Assembly: GCA_035539855.1 (NCBI GenBank)
Contig: DATLHO010000004.1
Span: 1 to 33,515 of the forward strand
Direction: 5' to 3'
Source: DATLHO01 sp035539855
GTDB taxonomy: Bacteria > Bacteroidota > Ignavibacteria > OLB7
Length of the DNA: 33,515 nucleotides
Shown here: positions 1 to 8,268 of the stretch, in pieces
Layout: every line of letters starts with the position of its first letter
Numbering within the stretch: position 1 is the stretch's first letter
The notes under the pieces: model-generated
Database searches by the model: none
Seen by the model: the letters and a program-made list of their open reading frames with translations, nothing else
Told to the model about the DNA's origin: nothing
Position numbers and translations under genes: made by a program

Positions 1-1676
1 CGTTCGCAGGCTTCCGCATCGGCCGGGTTCGCGCGGGATCGGTGGCAACACATTTCATCATCGGGAGCCTCGAGGGCGGCGATCTCGAGGCGTGGCGCTT
101 CGACGATCGTGCCCGCGAGCCGAGCTCGCTTCAGCGCGCGCTGCCGTCGCCATCGCACATCGCCGGGCGCTACGTCAGCCTCGACGACGAGGAGGTGAGC
201 GTCTCGATGCAGACCGTCCCCGAGCAGCGACTCGCCCCGATGAGCGCCACCGCGATCGACGACGACTTCGACGAGGCGGGAGGTATCACGGTCCGACGAT
301 GGGACGGATCGCGCCTCGACTCGCTGCCGATGCACATCCACGCCGGGCGCATCCTGACGTATGTAGCGTTTCACGGCTTGCCGCGCCGGTGGAGCACGGA
401 GCACCTGCCGCTGCGATCGGAAGACGTCAGTCCCGACAGCACGGTCCTGCGCGTGTACTACGCATCGAACGACCCGCGCCGCATCTGGATCGAGGCAGCC
501 GATCGGACGCTCTCGTTCGACGCGGGCCCCTTGCCGGCTGCGCTTCGATTGCGCGCGGGCAGCACACGGATCACGGTAATGCGACCCGACGGGCTCGACA
601 CGCCGAGGGTATCGTTCGCCGTGCCGCTTCAAGGTGGCGCCGCGGTCACGGTCTTCGTGACCGAGCGCGGCGATTCCGTCGCGGCCCATCTCCTGGTCGA
701 CACCGATCCCCGCGCGCAGATCCCGATGCCGTCACTGCGCGTCGTGCCGACGGTGACGCCGCCCGTCCATCCGCCGATCGATTCGACAGGTCACATCCTT
801 CTCGTCAATGCCGCGCGTGGCGACGACGAGCTCGTGCACACTCGCTACTACGTCCCGACGCGCGTCAAACCAGGCGAAACCGGAAGACGCGACTACGGCT
901 ATCCACCCGGACCGAACAACGGCTCGATCGCCGTCGCTCGTCCCGGCGACACGGTTCAGCGCGTCCTCTCGTCGAACGTGGCCGTCGCGCGCGACACGAC
1001 GTCGATCCTCGTGACGGTGGGATTCGAGCCGTCGAGTCCGTGGCGTCTGCTGGCGCTCAACACGCCGATCACGCGCAGTGAGGGCGACACGGCTCCCCGC
1101 CTGCGCATCGTCGGCGCCATCGACGATCTTCCCGCGATCGACGTCGTCGCGCAGCCGGGGCCGCGCGCGGGCATCGAGCAGCGTATCATCCGTGACGACT
1201 GGACCGCGTCGTTGCCGGCGCGTGGCGGACCGATTCGCATCGACGTGCTGACGCCCGCGGGCGAGCCGGTCTTCTCGGCGCACGACACGCTGCTCGCGGG
1301 CCATCGCTACACCGCGATCCTCACCGGCGTGCGACGTTATCCCATCGCATTCCTGCTCGACGACGAGGCGGGCAACGGCCCGTTGCGCCGCGCGGTCATC
1401 TCGCTGCCACCGCCTCCGGCCGGCGTCGATGCGACCGTTCGCGACGACGCGCCGCGGGTCTCCCCCAATCCCGCCTCCGGCACGATCGTGATTCGCAACG
1501 CCGTCGGCTCGAACACGATCAGCCTCGTCGACGACCTCGGGCGCGTCGTGCTCCGCGAGACGCTGCGTGGCGACGTGCACGCCGTCGACGTCAGCGGGAT
1601 CCCCTCCGGCGGATACACGATCGTGTCCTCCGGGGTCGAGGGGGTCGTCTGGACGGAGCGCGTCGTCGTGCGATAG
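1..1676 (+). CDS. T9SS-secreted protein with DUF4397-like repeats, 5' end outside window
   Basis: The reading frame is open from the first complete codon (position 3) through the GTG at 42, so the true start lies upstream and no signal peptide is visible. The body looks like repeated beta-sandwich units of DUF4397 type, with phrases such as LRVYYASNDPRRIWIEA, HILLVNAARGDDEL and LRIVGAIDDLPAIDV, each followed by a LRAGSTRITV-like strand. The C-terminal 75 residues or so form a T9SS type A sorting domain: VSPNPASGTIVI, then SLVDDLGRVV, then SGGYTIVSS. Proteins of this kind are exported by Sec, moved across the outer membrane by T9SS and attached at the surface or released. The sorting-domain call is firm; DUF4397 is a pattern judgement and the biological role is unknown. 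Confidence 0.8.
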   Translation, partial: FAGFRIGRVRAGSVATHFIIGSLEGGDLEAWRFDDRAREPSSLQRALPSPSHIAGRYVSLDDEEVSVSMQTVPEQRLAPMSATAIDDDFDEAGGITVRRWDGSRLDSLPMHIHAGRILTYVAFHGLPRRWSTEHLPLRSEDVSPDSTVLRVYYASNDPRRIWIEAADRTLSFDAGPLPAALRLRAGSTRITVMRPDGLDTPRVSFAVPLQGGAAVTVFVTERGDSVAAHLLVDTDPRAQIPMPSLRVVPTVTPPVHPPIDSTGHILLVNAARGDDELVHTRYYVPTRVKPGETGRRDYGYPPGPNNGSIAVARPGDTVQRVLSSNVAVARDTTSILVTVGFEPSSPWRLLALNTPITRSEGDTAPRLRIVGAIDDLPAIDVVAQPGPRAGIEQRIIRDDWTASLPARGGPIRIDVLTPAGEPVFSAHDTLLAGHRYTAILTGVRRYPIAFLLDDEAGNGPLRRAVISLPPPPAGVDATVRDDAPRVSPNPASGTIVIRNAVGSNTISLVDDLGRVVLRETLRGDVHAVDVSGIPSGGYTIVSSGVEGVVWTERVVVR

Positions 1677-1683
1677 TCTTCCG

Positions 1684-1735
1684 ACCCCCTGAACAGCGCG
1701 CACCTGTCTTCCCCTCGGGGATCTTTCCTCGGATT
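1684..1735. repeat. possible degenerate relative of the palindromic repeat flank
   Basis: Thirteen bases after the stop codon at 1676, the string CTGAACAGCGCGCACC followed by GTCTTCCCC resembles the left flank of the repeat at 33251-33280 (CTGAACACCGCGCCCC then GTCATCTTCCC). Both lie just after a stop codon. The core of the repeat is absent here, so this may be a decayed copy or chance. The rest of the 1677-1786 gap holds no gene. Confidence 0.25.
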
Positions 1736-1786
1736 CGCATCACCGCATGTCGCGATAGGCGCGCTGCGGTAAAAGAGGCTCAGTCG

Positions 1787-2626
1787 ATGAAGGTCGAAGT
1801 GCCGGAGGATCCCGGCTCCACATCGTTCGAGAACCTGCTGCCGCCGGCGCTGCATCGCGGCGCGCTGCGTCCGCTCGGACGGATGCTCATGCGCGTCTCC
1901 GGACTCGGCGAGTTCGAGCGGATCGTCGAGCGCGCGCGGCGGCGCGGCGCGGGCGAGTCGATCGCCGAGGCCGTGCTCGCCGAGTCGCGCGTGCGGTGGC
2001 GGTGGACCAATCACGACGACGTGCGGATCCCCGGGAGCGGCCCGACCATCGTCGTCGCCAATCACGCCTTCGGTGTCGCCGACGGGCTGATGCTTCACTC
2101 GATCGCCCGTGCGCACCGGGGCGACGCGCTGACGATCGCGAATTACGCGCTGCGCTACGTGCCGGAGGCGGCCGACGAGCTCATCTTCGTCGACCCGATC
2201 GACGACCCCGTGCGACGTCGCGAGAATGCGCCACCGCTGCGGCAGACCGTGCGACACCTGGCCGGCGGCGGCGCGATCGCGATGTTCCCGGCCGGCGCGA
2301 TGATGCGGTGGATGCCCCGCGAGCGCAGGGTCGTCGACCCGCCGTGGAGCCGGAGCCTCGGCGGACTGGCGCGACTCTCGGGCGCGACGATCGTGCCGTT
2401 GTACTTCCACGGCCGCAACCGGCTCCGCTTCACGATCGCCAACGCCGTCAGTCGCGACGCGGGGCTGGCGCTCATGCTCGCCGAGTTCATCGCAAGGCAG
2501 GACAGCGACCTGCTCGTGACCGCGGGCGAGCCGATTCCGTTCTCCGCGCTCGAGGGACTCGACGACGAGGCGATCACCGCGCACGCGCGCCGGGCGACGC
2601 TCGCGCTCGCGGACGCGGCCGGCTGA
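1787..2626 (+). CDS. lysophospholipid acyltransferase family protein (hemolysin/OlsA-like)
   Basis: This 279-residue protein belongs to the PlsC-type acyltransferase superfamily, which moves an acyl chain onto a lysolipid at the inner membrane. The active-site motif is NHAFGVADG at residues 92-100; its five-residue H-to-D spacing is typical of the 'NHPFGxxDG' subgroup related to putative hemolysins and ornithine-lipid acyltransferases, not of classical PlsC. FPAG at 167-170 and PPWSRSLGGLARLSG through PLYFHGRN (185-211) match the later blocks of that subgroup; the glutamate often following FPAG is alanine here. No transmembrane helix is obvious. It precedes two GT9 glycosyltransferases, suggesting a membrane-lipid or glycolipid role. 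The substrate cannot be told from sequence. Confidence 0.85.
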   Translation: MKVEVPEDPGSTSFENLLPPALHRGALRPLGRMLMRVSGLGEFERIVERARRRGAGESIAEAVLAESRVRWRWTNHDDVRIPGSGPTIVVANHAFGVADGLMLHSIARAHRGDALTIANYALRYVPEAADELIFVDPIDDPVRRRENAPPLRQTVRHLAGGGAIAMFPAGAMMRWMPRERRVVDPPWSRSLGGLARLSGATIVPLYFHGRNRLRFTIANAVSRDAGLALMLAEFIARQDSDLLVTAGEPIPFSALEGLDDEAITAHARRATLALADAAG

Positions 2627-2686
2627 ACACGCGCCCTCGGCCGAGCCCGCATGCTCGGCCGAGCCCGCGCGGTCGGTCGTTTGCCG

Positions 2687-2694
2687 TACCTTTG
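2687..2694 (+). promoter_or_regulatory. Bacteroidetes-type -7 box abutting a start codon
   Basis: TACCTTTG is an exact match to the TAnnTTTG -7 consensus and lies seven bases before the ATG at 2702. Transcription would begin at or next to the start codon. No clear -33 TTTG was seen at the expected distance. Confidence 0.55.
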
Positions 2695-2701
2695 CCTCCC
2701 C

Positions 2702-4006
2702 ATGCCCGACGACTCCATCATCATCACGCCCGAGCAGATCCCCGATCTCGCCCTCGCGTGGAAGCAGGCGTACGACCGCGGCCGCAGCGAGCGGGCGCCG
2801 TCGCTCGTCGAACGGCTTCGCAACCGACTGCGCCACCGCTACTTCCGGCGCCTGGCCCGCACGTTCGTCGCCGGCACGCGCACGGGCCCCGACGGCCGCA
2901 TCGACGGCGCGACGATCCGCCGCATCCTGCTCGTGCGCTACGATGCGCTCGGCGACTACATCTGCAGCACCGGACTGATCACGTGGCTGCGAGCGGCGGT
3001 TCCCGACGCGGAGATCGACATGATCACCTCCCCGCGCAACGACAGCGTCGCGCGCATCGATCCGAATCTCACCGAGACCTTCGCGGTCGACTACCAGTTC
3101 CGCCAGGTGCGCGCCTCGACGCTCGAGCCGCTGCGCCGCGCGCGCGAGAAGGACTACGACGTCGTGCTCGGCCTCGCGATGACGCGCATGTCGAAGCTCG
3201 CCAGCCTCTCCGCCTACGTCGCGCCACTCGCGGAGAAGGTCGCGCTGCTGCACCGCGAGCGGGCGCACATCTACGGCGAGGTCTTCACCTGGCAGGTCGA
3301 GCGCATTGGCTGGGTCGACCACTGGGCGAACTCGTTCACGCGCACCGCTTCGGAGACCATCGCGCCGCTGGGTCCGACGCCGCCGCTTCCGATCGCGCCG
3401 TACATCGTCCTCGGCGAAGAGGCATGGAGCGCAACCGAGCAGTTCATGCGCTCGGAGGGACTCGGCTTCATCGGCTTCGGCGAGCGGGCCCTGCTGGGCA
3501 GGGGATGGAGCGGTCCGGCGCCGGAACCGTTCGACGGCGCGCGCTACTCGGTGCTCAACATCTCGGCCTTCGGCGTCGAGCGGCAGTGGGCTCCCGAGCG
3601 CGCTGCCGAGGTCGCACGCTCGATCGTCGAGCGCAGGCCGGAGGAGATCCTCTACATCACGGGGGTTCCGGCGGAGATGGCGCAGGTCGACGCGGCGGTC
3701 ACCGCGGTCGGCGACGCGCGCTGCCGCCGGCTCTCGCTGCCGCTGCAGCAGTTCTTCTGTGTTCTCGCCAGCGCGGCGCTGGTGGTCAGTCCCGACACCG
3801 CGACCGTGCACATCGCCGCGGCGCACGGCCGGCCGGTCGTGGGACTGTATGGCGAGAAGGTGAAGGTCGCCGAGTGGCATCCGATCGGCACCGAGTTCGT
3901 GCTCGTGCTTTCGCACGACGAGCGGACGATCAACGTCATCCCCACCGCGCGCGTGCTCGAGGCGATCGACCTGCTCGAGCGGCGTCTGGCGCGATCACGC
4001 CCGTAA
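2702..4006 (+). CDS. glycosyltransferase family 9 protein (heptosyltransferase-like), first of two
   Basis: This 434-residue protein has the GT9/ADP-heptose:LPS heptosyltransferase layout. The N-terminal Rossmann strand and loop IRRILLVRYDALGDYI is at residues 72-87, and the sugar-nucleotide binding end SPDTATVHIAAAHGRP followed by VVGLYG begins near residue 363. The first 70 residues are a basic helical extension. I chose ATG 2702 over the in-frame ATG at 2651 because the TACCTTTG box lies between them and the residues the longer start adds look non-coding. The next GT9 gene starts eight bases after this stop, so the two are probably co-transcribed. The likely role is adding sugars to a lipid core at the cytoplasmic face; donor and acceptor are unknown. 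Confidence 0.88.
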   Translation: MPDDSIIITPEQIPDLALAWKQAYDRGRSERAPSLVERLRNRLRHRYFRRLARTFVAGTRTGPDGRIDGATIRRILLVRYDALGDYICSTGLITWLRAAVPDAEIDMITSPRNDSVARIDPNLTETFAVDYQFRQVRASTLEPLRRAREKDYDVVLGLAMTRMSKLASLSAYVAPLAEKVALLHRERAHIYGEVFTWQVERIGWVDHWANSFTRTASETIAPLGPTPPLPIAPYIVLGEEAWSATEQFMRSEGLGFIGFGERALLGRGWSGPAPEPFDGARYSVLNISAFGVERQWAPERAAEVARSIVERRPEEILYITGVPAEMAQVDAAVTAVGDARCRRLSLPLQQFFCVLASAALVVSPDTATVHIAAAHGRPVVGLYGEKVKVAEWHPIGTEFVLVLSHDERTINVIPTARVLEAIDLLERRLARSRP

Positions 4007-4013
4007 CCCCAGC

Positions 4014-5240
4014 ATGAGAGACTCGTCCCCCGTTCGCAAACCCATCACCCTTCAAGGGCTGCTCAAGCCGGTCGAGCGCGCCAACAAGGCGCTCTGGCAC
4101 GCGCTGCTCGCGCGGCTCTGGCCGAACCGTCCGCTCGAGCGCCGCCTCGATCCGCGATCGGTGCGTCGCGTGCTGTTCCTGCGCTACGACAACATCGGCG
4201 ACATGATCACGACGCTGCCGGCGATCCGCCTGGTCAAGCGGCTCAACCCCGCGATCGAGGTCGACGTGCTCGCCTCCGAGGCGAACCGCGCGATCGTCGC
4301 GCACGATCCGAACGTCACGCGCGTGCTCACCCTGCGCGAGCGTCCCGACCTCTTCGTCGCCGACATCGAGCGGGCGCGGAGCGTCGGCTACGACGTCGTC
4401 ATCTGCTGCATCTTCGCCAAGGCGACGAAGGTCGGCATCATCGCCAACTGGATCGGCGGCGCGCGCGCGGTCAAGGCGACGATCTGGCGCGGCGCGAAGT
4501 ACCACCGCTTCTTCAACGTCCAGTCGCGCGAGGCCGCGTCGCAGGCCTCGATGTGGGACAAGATGCTGCGGCTCGTTTCGGACATCTTCGAGGCCGACGT
4601 GCGGCCGGGCGACGAGTCGCCGTACATCGCGATCCCCGAGCGCTCGAGAGCCCGCGCGGCCGAGCGGCTCGAGGAGCTCGCGATGCCGCAGCGGGGATTC
4701 ATCCTCATGAACATCACCTCCGCCCGAGCGCGCAACCGCTGGACCGAGGAGGGATTCGTCGCCCTCGCTCGATCGATCCTCGCCGCCGACGCGCGCAACC
4801 GCATCGTGATCGCGTGCATGCCGTTCGACCGCGAGCTCGCCTCGCGCATCGTCGAGGCCGTGCCGCAAGAGCAGCGCTCGCGCATTGAGATCTACCCGAA
4901 GACGCGCGACGTGCACGAGGTCATCGCGACGGTCGAGGCGTCCGAGGCCGTCTTCTCGCTCGACACCGGCGTCGTGCACATGGCCTCGGCGACGCGCCGG
5001 CCGACGCTCGCGCTCTACGTTGCGTCGCCGCACTCGCCGGCGGAGTGGCGTCCCTACGGCGTGCTGCATCGCGCGGTGTGCACGCGCGAGCCGTACGTGC
5101 CGGTCGCGACGATCGAGCCGGAGGTCGTCATCGCCGAGATGCTTGCGCTCATCGCGGAGGTCCGCTCGGGCGCGCCGACGGAGATGCCGGAGAAGGGTGG
5201 CCTGGCGTCGGACTACCAGCGGTACTACCAGGAGCCGTGA
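4014..5240 (+). CDS. glycosyltransferase family 9 protein (heptosyltransferase-like), second of two
   Basis: This 408-residue GT9 protein carries RRVLFLRYDNIGDMITTLPA at residues 51-70, the family's most recognisable block. Near residue 316 it has FSLDTGVVHMASATRRP then TLALYVAS, the second Rossmann half that binds the nucleotide sugar. It is not a near copy of the preceding GT9 protein, so the pair probably transfers two different sugars or acts at successive positions. The start ATG at 4014 lies seven bases after the previous stop with no own promoter visible, which fits an operon. The ancestral activity is heptose transfer to lipopolysaccharide core, but GT9 proteins in this group can use other sugars. 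Confidence 0.88.
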   Translation: MRDSSPVRKPITLQGLLKPVERANKALWHALLARLWPNRPLERRLDPRSVRRVLFLRYDNIGDMITTLPAIRLVKRLNPAIEVDVLASEANRAIVAHDPNVTRVLTLRERPDLFVADIERARSVGYDVVICCIFAKATKVGIIANWIGGARAVKATIWRGAKYHRFFNVQSREAASQASMWDKMLRLVSDIFEADVRPGDESPYIAIPERSRARAAERLEELAMPQRGFILMNITSARARNRWTEEGFVALARSILAADARNRIVIACMPFDRELASRIVEAVPQEQRSRIEIYPKTRDVHEVIATVEASEAVFSLDTGVVHMASATRRPTLALYVASPHSPAEWRPYGVLHRAVCTREPYVPVATIEPEVVIAEMLALIAEVRSGAPTEMPEKGGLASDYQRYYQEP

Positions 5241-5300
5241 GGGCGGCGGCGATCGTGCGGCATGCAGCGACGAGGGACTTTCACATCCTGATGCGGCGCA

Positions 5301-5308
5301 TATATTGA
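5301..5308 (+). promoter_or_regulatory. probable -7 box upstream of the MoxR gene
   Basis: TATATTGA is one base off TAnnTTTG and lies in a short AT-rich island in otherwise GC-rich DNA. TTTC at 5279-5282, 18 bases upstream, could serve as the -33 element. This predicts a leader of about 30 bases before GTG 5344. Confidence 0.4.
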
Positions 5309-5343
5309 TCGTTTTACCAACACCAGTGACGAGGGAACCAGGC

Positions 5344-6321
5344 GTGGCCAACGATGTCGAGGCCGTCAAGCGGCTGCAGGAGTCGTACAACGCGATCCGC
5401 AGCGAGATCGCGAAGGTGATCGTCGGACAGGATGCGATCGTCGAGCAGTTGTTGATCTCGCTGCTGTCGCGCGGGCACTGCCTGCTCGTCGGCGTGCCGG
5501 GACTTGCCAAGACGCTGCTGATCCGAACGCTCGCCGAGGTGCTCGACCTTTCGTTCAGCCGCATACAGTTCACGCCCGATCTGATGCCGTCGGACATCAC
5601 CGGCACCGAGGTGATCGAGGACAACAGGACGACGGGCGAGAAGATGTTCCGCTTCGTCAAGGGTCCCGTCTTCGCCAACATCGTCCTGGCCGACGAGATC
5701 AACCGCACGCCGCCGAAGACCCAGGCCGCGCTGCTCGAGTCGATGCAGGAGCACAGCGTCACCACCGCGGGGCAGACCTTCCGACTGCCGGAGCCCTTCT
5801 TCGTCCTCGCGACGCAGAACCCGATCGAGCAGGAGGGAACCTATCCGCTGCCCGAGGCGCAGCTCGATCGCTTCATGTTCAATCTCTGGCTCGACTACCC
5901 GGCGTTCGACGAAGAGGTCGAGATCGTCAAGCGCACGACCGCCGGCGCGTTCCCGAAGCTCGACAAGGTGATGCACGCGACCGAGATCATGACCGCGCAG
6001 GATCTCGTGCGGCGCGTGCCGGTGCCCGACAACGTGATCGAGCACGCTGTGCGCCTGGCGTCGAACACGCGACCGGGACAGAACGGCGCGCCGAAGTTCA
6101 TCGGGGATTTCCTCTCCTACGGCGCCGGTCCGCGCGCGTCGCAGTACCTGATCCTCGGCGCCAAGACGCGATCGATTCTCAACGGGAGATTCTCGCCGAC
6201 GATCGACGACGTGCGGGCGGTGGCGTTGCCGGTGCTGCGGCATCGCATCGTGACCAACTTCAACGCCGAGGCCGAGAACGTCTCCGCGACCGAGATCGTC
6301 AACCGGCTGTTGTCGGCGTAG
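5344..6321 (+). CDS. MoxR-family AAA+ ATPase
   Basis: This 325-residue protein is a standard-length MoxR ATPase, a chaperone-like AAA+ enzyme that remodels or matures partner proteins. Walker A is GVPGLAKT (residues 50-57), Walker B is LADEIN (115-120), sensor 1 lies in ATQNP (156-160), and EAQLDRF follows at 171-177; the C-terminal part is the usual lid. I chose the GTG at 5344 because GAGG at 5331-5334 is a suitably spaced ribosome binding site and the product then begins like family members (VEAVKRLQESYNAIRSEI). MoxR genes usually precede DUF58 and von Willebrand A genes; here the next gene is convergent, so the partners are missing locally. Confidence 0.93.
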   Translation: MANDVEAVKRLQESYNAIRSEIAKVIVGQDAIVEQLLISLLSRGHCLLVGVPGLAKTLLIRTLAEVLDLSFSRIQFTPDLMPSDITGTEVIEDNRTTGEKMFRFVKGPVFANIVLADEINRTPPKTQAALLESMQEHSVTTAGQTFRLPEPFFVLATQNPIEQEGTYPLPEAQLDRFMFNLWLDYPAFDEEVEIVKRTTAGAFPKLDKVMHATEIMTAQDLVRRVPVPDNVIEHAVRLASNTRPGQNGAPKFIGDFLSYGAGPRASQYLILGAKTRSILNGRFSPTIDDVRAVALPVLRHRIVTNFNAEAENVSATEIVNRLLSA

Positions 6322-6332
6322 CCGGCGCCCGA

Positions 6333-6995
6333 TCAGGGCTGAGTGCGGCGGCGGTACTCGCGGTTCCACGCGCGCAGCACGACGCCCGGCAGCAGGTGCG
6401 GCTCCTCGCGCAGCAGCTCGACGAATAGATGCCCGAGACGATTGGCGCGCACGTCGCGATCGTCGTTGACACCGCCACGGACGAACGCGTCCTCGCCCTC
6501 CTCGATCATGATCCCGACGACGTCGGCGAGCTCGGCGTTGTCGAGCAGCCGCGCGATCAACGCCGAGGCGAAGAAGTGCTGCAGCTTGTCGCGGTCGTCC
6601 GCGTCGGGCCGATCGGCGAAGAGGTGTCTGGGCAGCCGCGCGATGCGCGCCTCGAACAGCGCGCGCGGCTCGAGCGTCAGCGGCAGGCTGATGCCGATGC
6701 TGAGCGGGATGTCCTGGTGCTCGAAGACGGCGAACAGCGCCCCGACGAGCGCGAGGTCGATGTCGCCACTCGCCTCCGCGACGGCGCGCGCGTAGATGAT
6801 GTCGACGAGCTCGATCGGGTCGCGGTCGCTCGGAAGAGAGTCGCGCACCCACGCACGCGTGGCGTAGCCGACCTGGAGGTACTTCGGGAGGAGGAGGTCG
6901 TACAGGGGCGTGGGGGATGGATCGGGCAGCGGGAGCTGCGCGTGGGCGGCGGTGGTGAGGAGGAGGAGGAGGGACGGGAGGTAGTGCGAGTTCAT
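6333..6995 (-). CDS. secreted helical protein of unknown function with a DKxxH motif
   Basis: The 220-residue product starts with a clear Sec signal peptide: a leucine-rich core and a cleavage site after AHA at residue 19. I do not recognise the family with confidence. It contains DKLQHFFAS (136-144), then EEGEDAF (165-171), then DVRANRLGHLF (181-191). The order DKxxH, ExxxD, DxxANxxG recalls small YfiM/DUF2279-like envelope proteins, in which polar residues are held between hydrophobic helices; this is only a resemblance. The upstream AGGA is a weak ribosome binding site. The gene ends 11 bases from the convergent moxR stop. Confidence 0.7.
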   Translation of the reverse strand: MNSHYLPSLLLLLTTAAHAQLPLPDPSPTPLYDLLLPKYLQVGYATRAWVRDSLPSDRDPIELVDIIYARAVAEASGDIDLALVGALFAVFEHQDIPLSIGISLPLTLEPRALFEARIARLPRHLFADRPDADDRDKLQHFFASALIARLLDNAELADVVGIMIEEGEDAFVRGGVNDDRDVRANRLGHLFVELLREEPHLLPGVVLRAWNREYRRRTQP

Positions 6996-7026
6996 TGTCC
7001 TGATTCTTTTCCCGTGTCCGCGCCGT

Positions 7027-7149
7027 CCACGTCATCCTCGGCGCAGCGAAGCGGAGCCGGGGATCCGTCTTCGGCGGTAGCCGTGCCGGACGGTACCGCT
7101 ACCGCGGAAGACAGATCCCCTCTTCGCTCCGCTCGCGAGGATGACGTGG
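7027..7149. repeat. palindromic interspersed repeat, copy A
   Basis: A 123-base element begins with CCACGTCATCCTCG and ends with its exact reverse complement CGAGGATGACGTGG. The inner arms also pair: GGATCCGTCTTC against GAAGACAGATCC, and GGTAGC against GCTACC near the centre, so almost the whole element can fold into one long imperfect hairpin. The 33 bases at 7077-7109 are identical to the reverse complement of 27666-27698 in copy B. It fills most of the 205-base gap between the secreted 220-residue protein gene and the PAP2 gene, both on the minus strand. No ORF or transposase belongs to it. Confidence 0.85.
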
Positions 7150-7200
7150 TCGGCTCCGTGGGGGGAGGGAGGAGACGTCGTTTCGTAGAGGACAACACCC

Positions 7201-8268
7201 CTACACCTTGATCCCCCGCCTCTTCCACCACGCCACGATCGCCTCGTGCGAGAAGAACACGATCAGCGCGAGCGCGGTGCCGGCCATGACGTCGACGACG
7301 TAGTGGTACCGCAGGTACACCGTCGAGATCACGACGCTGATGCCTCCGACGGTCAGCAGCCAGCGCCAGCGCGATCGGTAGCGCCAGGCCATGAGCATGC
7401 CGAGGACGGACATCATCGTGTGGCCGCTCGGCATGCAGTCGCGGTTGACGACCAGGTACGGGTCGGTCATGTCGGGCGTGATGTTGTTGCCCGCGTTGAT
7501 GAGGTCGCGGAACGGCTCGGTCAGCAGCAGTCCGGGCAGCTCGCGATCGATCGACGCGAAGTCGTGGATCTCGAAGCGCGGCCCGATCGCGGGCATGACG
7601 AAGTAGAGCAGGTAGCTGACGTAGAATCCGAAGACCAGCGTCATCGCATAGATCCGGAACGTCCGCATGCGGCGGCGCGTGAAGAACTCGATCGCCGGCG
7701 GCACCAGCATGAGCTGGAAGAAGTTGTACCAGATCTGGAAGTACTCCGTCAGCGCCGGTGTCGCGAAGCGGTGGATCCACTCGGTCGGGTTGACGCCGAA
7801 GATCGCGCGGTCCCATGCGGCGAGCGTCGGGTCGTAGTTGCCCGGGTTGACCAGCATGATGTAGTTGCTCACCTGCGAGTACAGCATGTACGCGACCGGC
7901 AGGATGTAGAACGACCGGAAGATCAACGCGACGCGGGCGCGCGTCTGCTGGTACCACATCGCCGAGGCGATGATCGCGAGCGCGACGCTGAGGTTGATCT
8001 GCAGGATGGCGAACGCGCCCTTGACGTGCTGGATGAAGATCAGATCGAGCAGCGTGTACAGCGCGATCATCCCGAGCGAGAGGTACTCGGTGCTCCAGAG
8101 CGAGGCGCGGAAAAGATCGCCGCTACCGATCTGCCGGCGGACGCGCGTGCGCGGTCTCTTCGGACCAGATGCGGGCGAGCCGGATGAAGTCTGCCGGAGC
8201 GAGCTCTTCCGCTCTCTGCGTTGCTCCGATCCCGGCTCCGGCGAAAACTCGTTCACGTTGCTCCCCAT
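7201..8268 (-). CDS. PAP2-superfamily membrane phosphatase / inositolphosphotransferase-like
   Basis: This multi-pass membrane protein of up to 355 residues ends in a PAP2 active site: CMPSGH at 278-283 and YLRYHYVVDVMAG at 318-330, supplying the catalytic histidines, arginine and aspartate. Six or so hydrophobic helices run from about residue 67 onward. The arrangement is like PAP2_3/inositol phosphorylceramide synthase-type proteins, so it may dephosphorylate or transfer head groups on phospholipids. The start is uncertain. ATG 8268 overlaps ksgA by 146 bases, and the first 50 residues are a low-complexity stretch read from ksgA DNA. ATG 8070 (residue 67) would remove the overlap but begins directly at the first helix. 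No other ATG, GTG or TTG was found in the stretch around the ksgA stop. Confidence 0.82.
   Translation of the reverse strand: MGSNVNEFSPEPGSEQRRERKSSLRQTSSGSPASGPKRPRTRVRRQIGSGDLFRASLWSTEYLSLGMIALYTLLDLIFIQHVKGAFAILQINLSVALAIIASAMWYQQTRARVALIFRSFYILPVAYMLYSQVSNYIMLVNPGNYDPTLAAWDRAIFGVNPTEWIHRFATPALTEYFQIWYNFFQLMLVPPAIEFFTRRRMRTFRIYAMTLVFGFYVSYLLYFVMPAIGPRFEIHDFASIDRELPGLLLTEPFRDLINAGNNITPDMTDPYLVVNRDCMPSGHTMMSVLGMLMAWRYRSRWRWLLTVGGISVVISTVYLRYHYVVDVMAGTALALIVFFSHEAIVAWWKRRGIKV

Noticed and set aside
1337..3916. Long minus-strand open frame of 859 codons opposite the acyltransferase and first GT9 gene
   Set aside because: It is rich in Arg, Asp, Ala and His as expected for an antisense frame of GC-rich genes, has no motif, and crosses three well-supported plus-strand genes.
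3936..5765. 609-codon minus-strand open frame opposite the second GT9 and MoxR genes
   Set aside because: Antisense shadow of conserved genes on the plus strand, with biased composition and no domain.
7027..7149. Repeat copy A considered as a CRISPR repeat or attachment site
   Set aside because: No regularly spaced repeats with spacers, and no integrase or cas gene in the window; copies are single and far apart.
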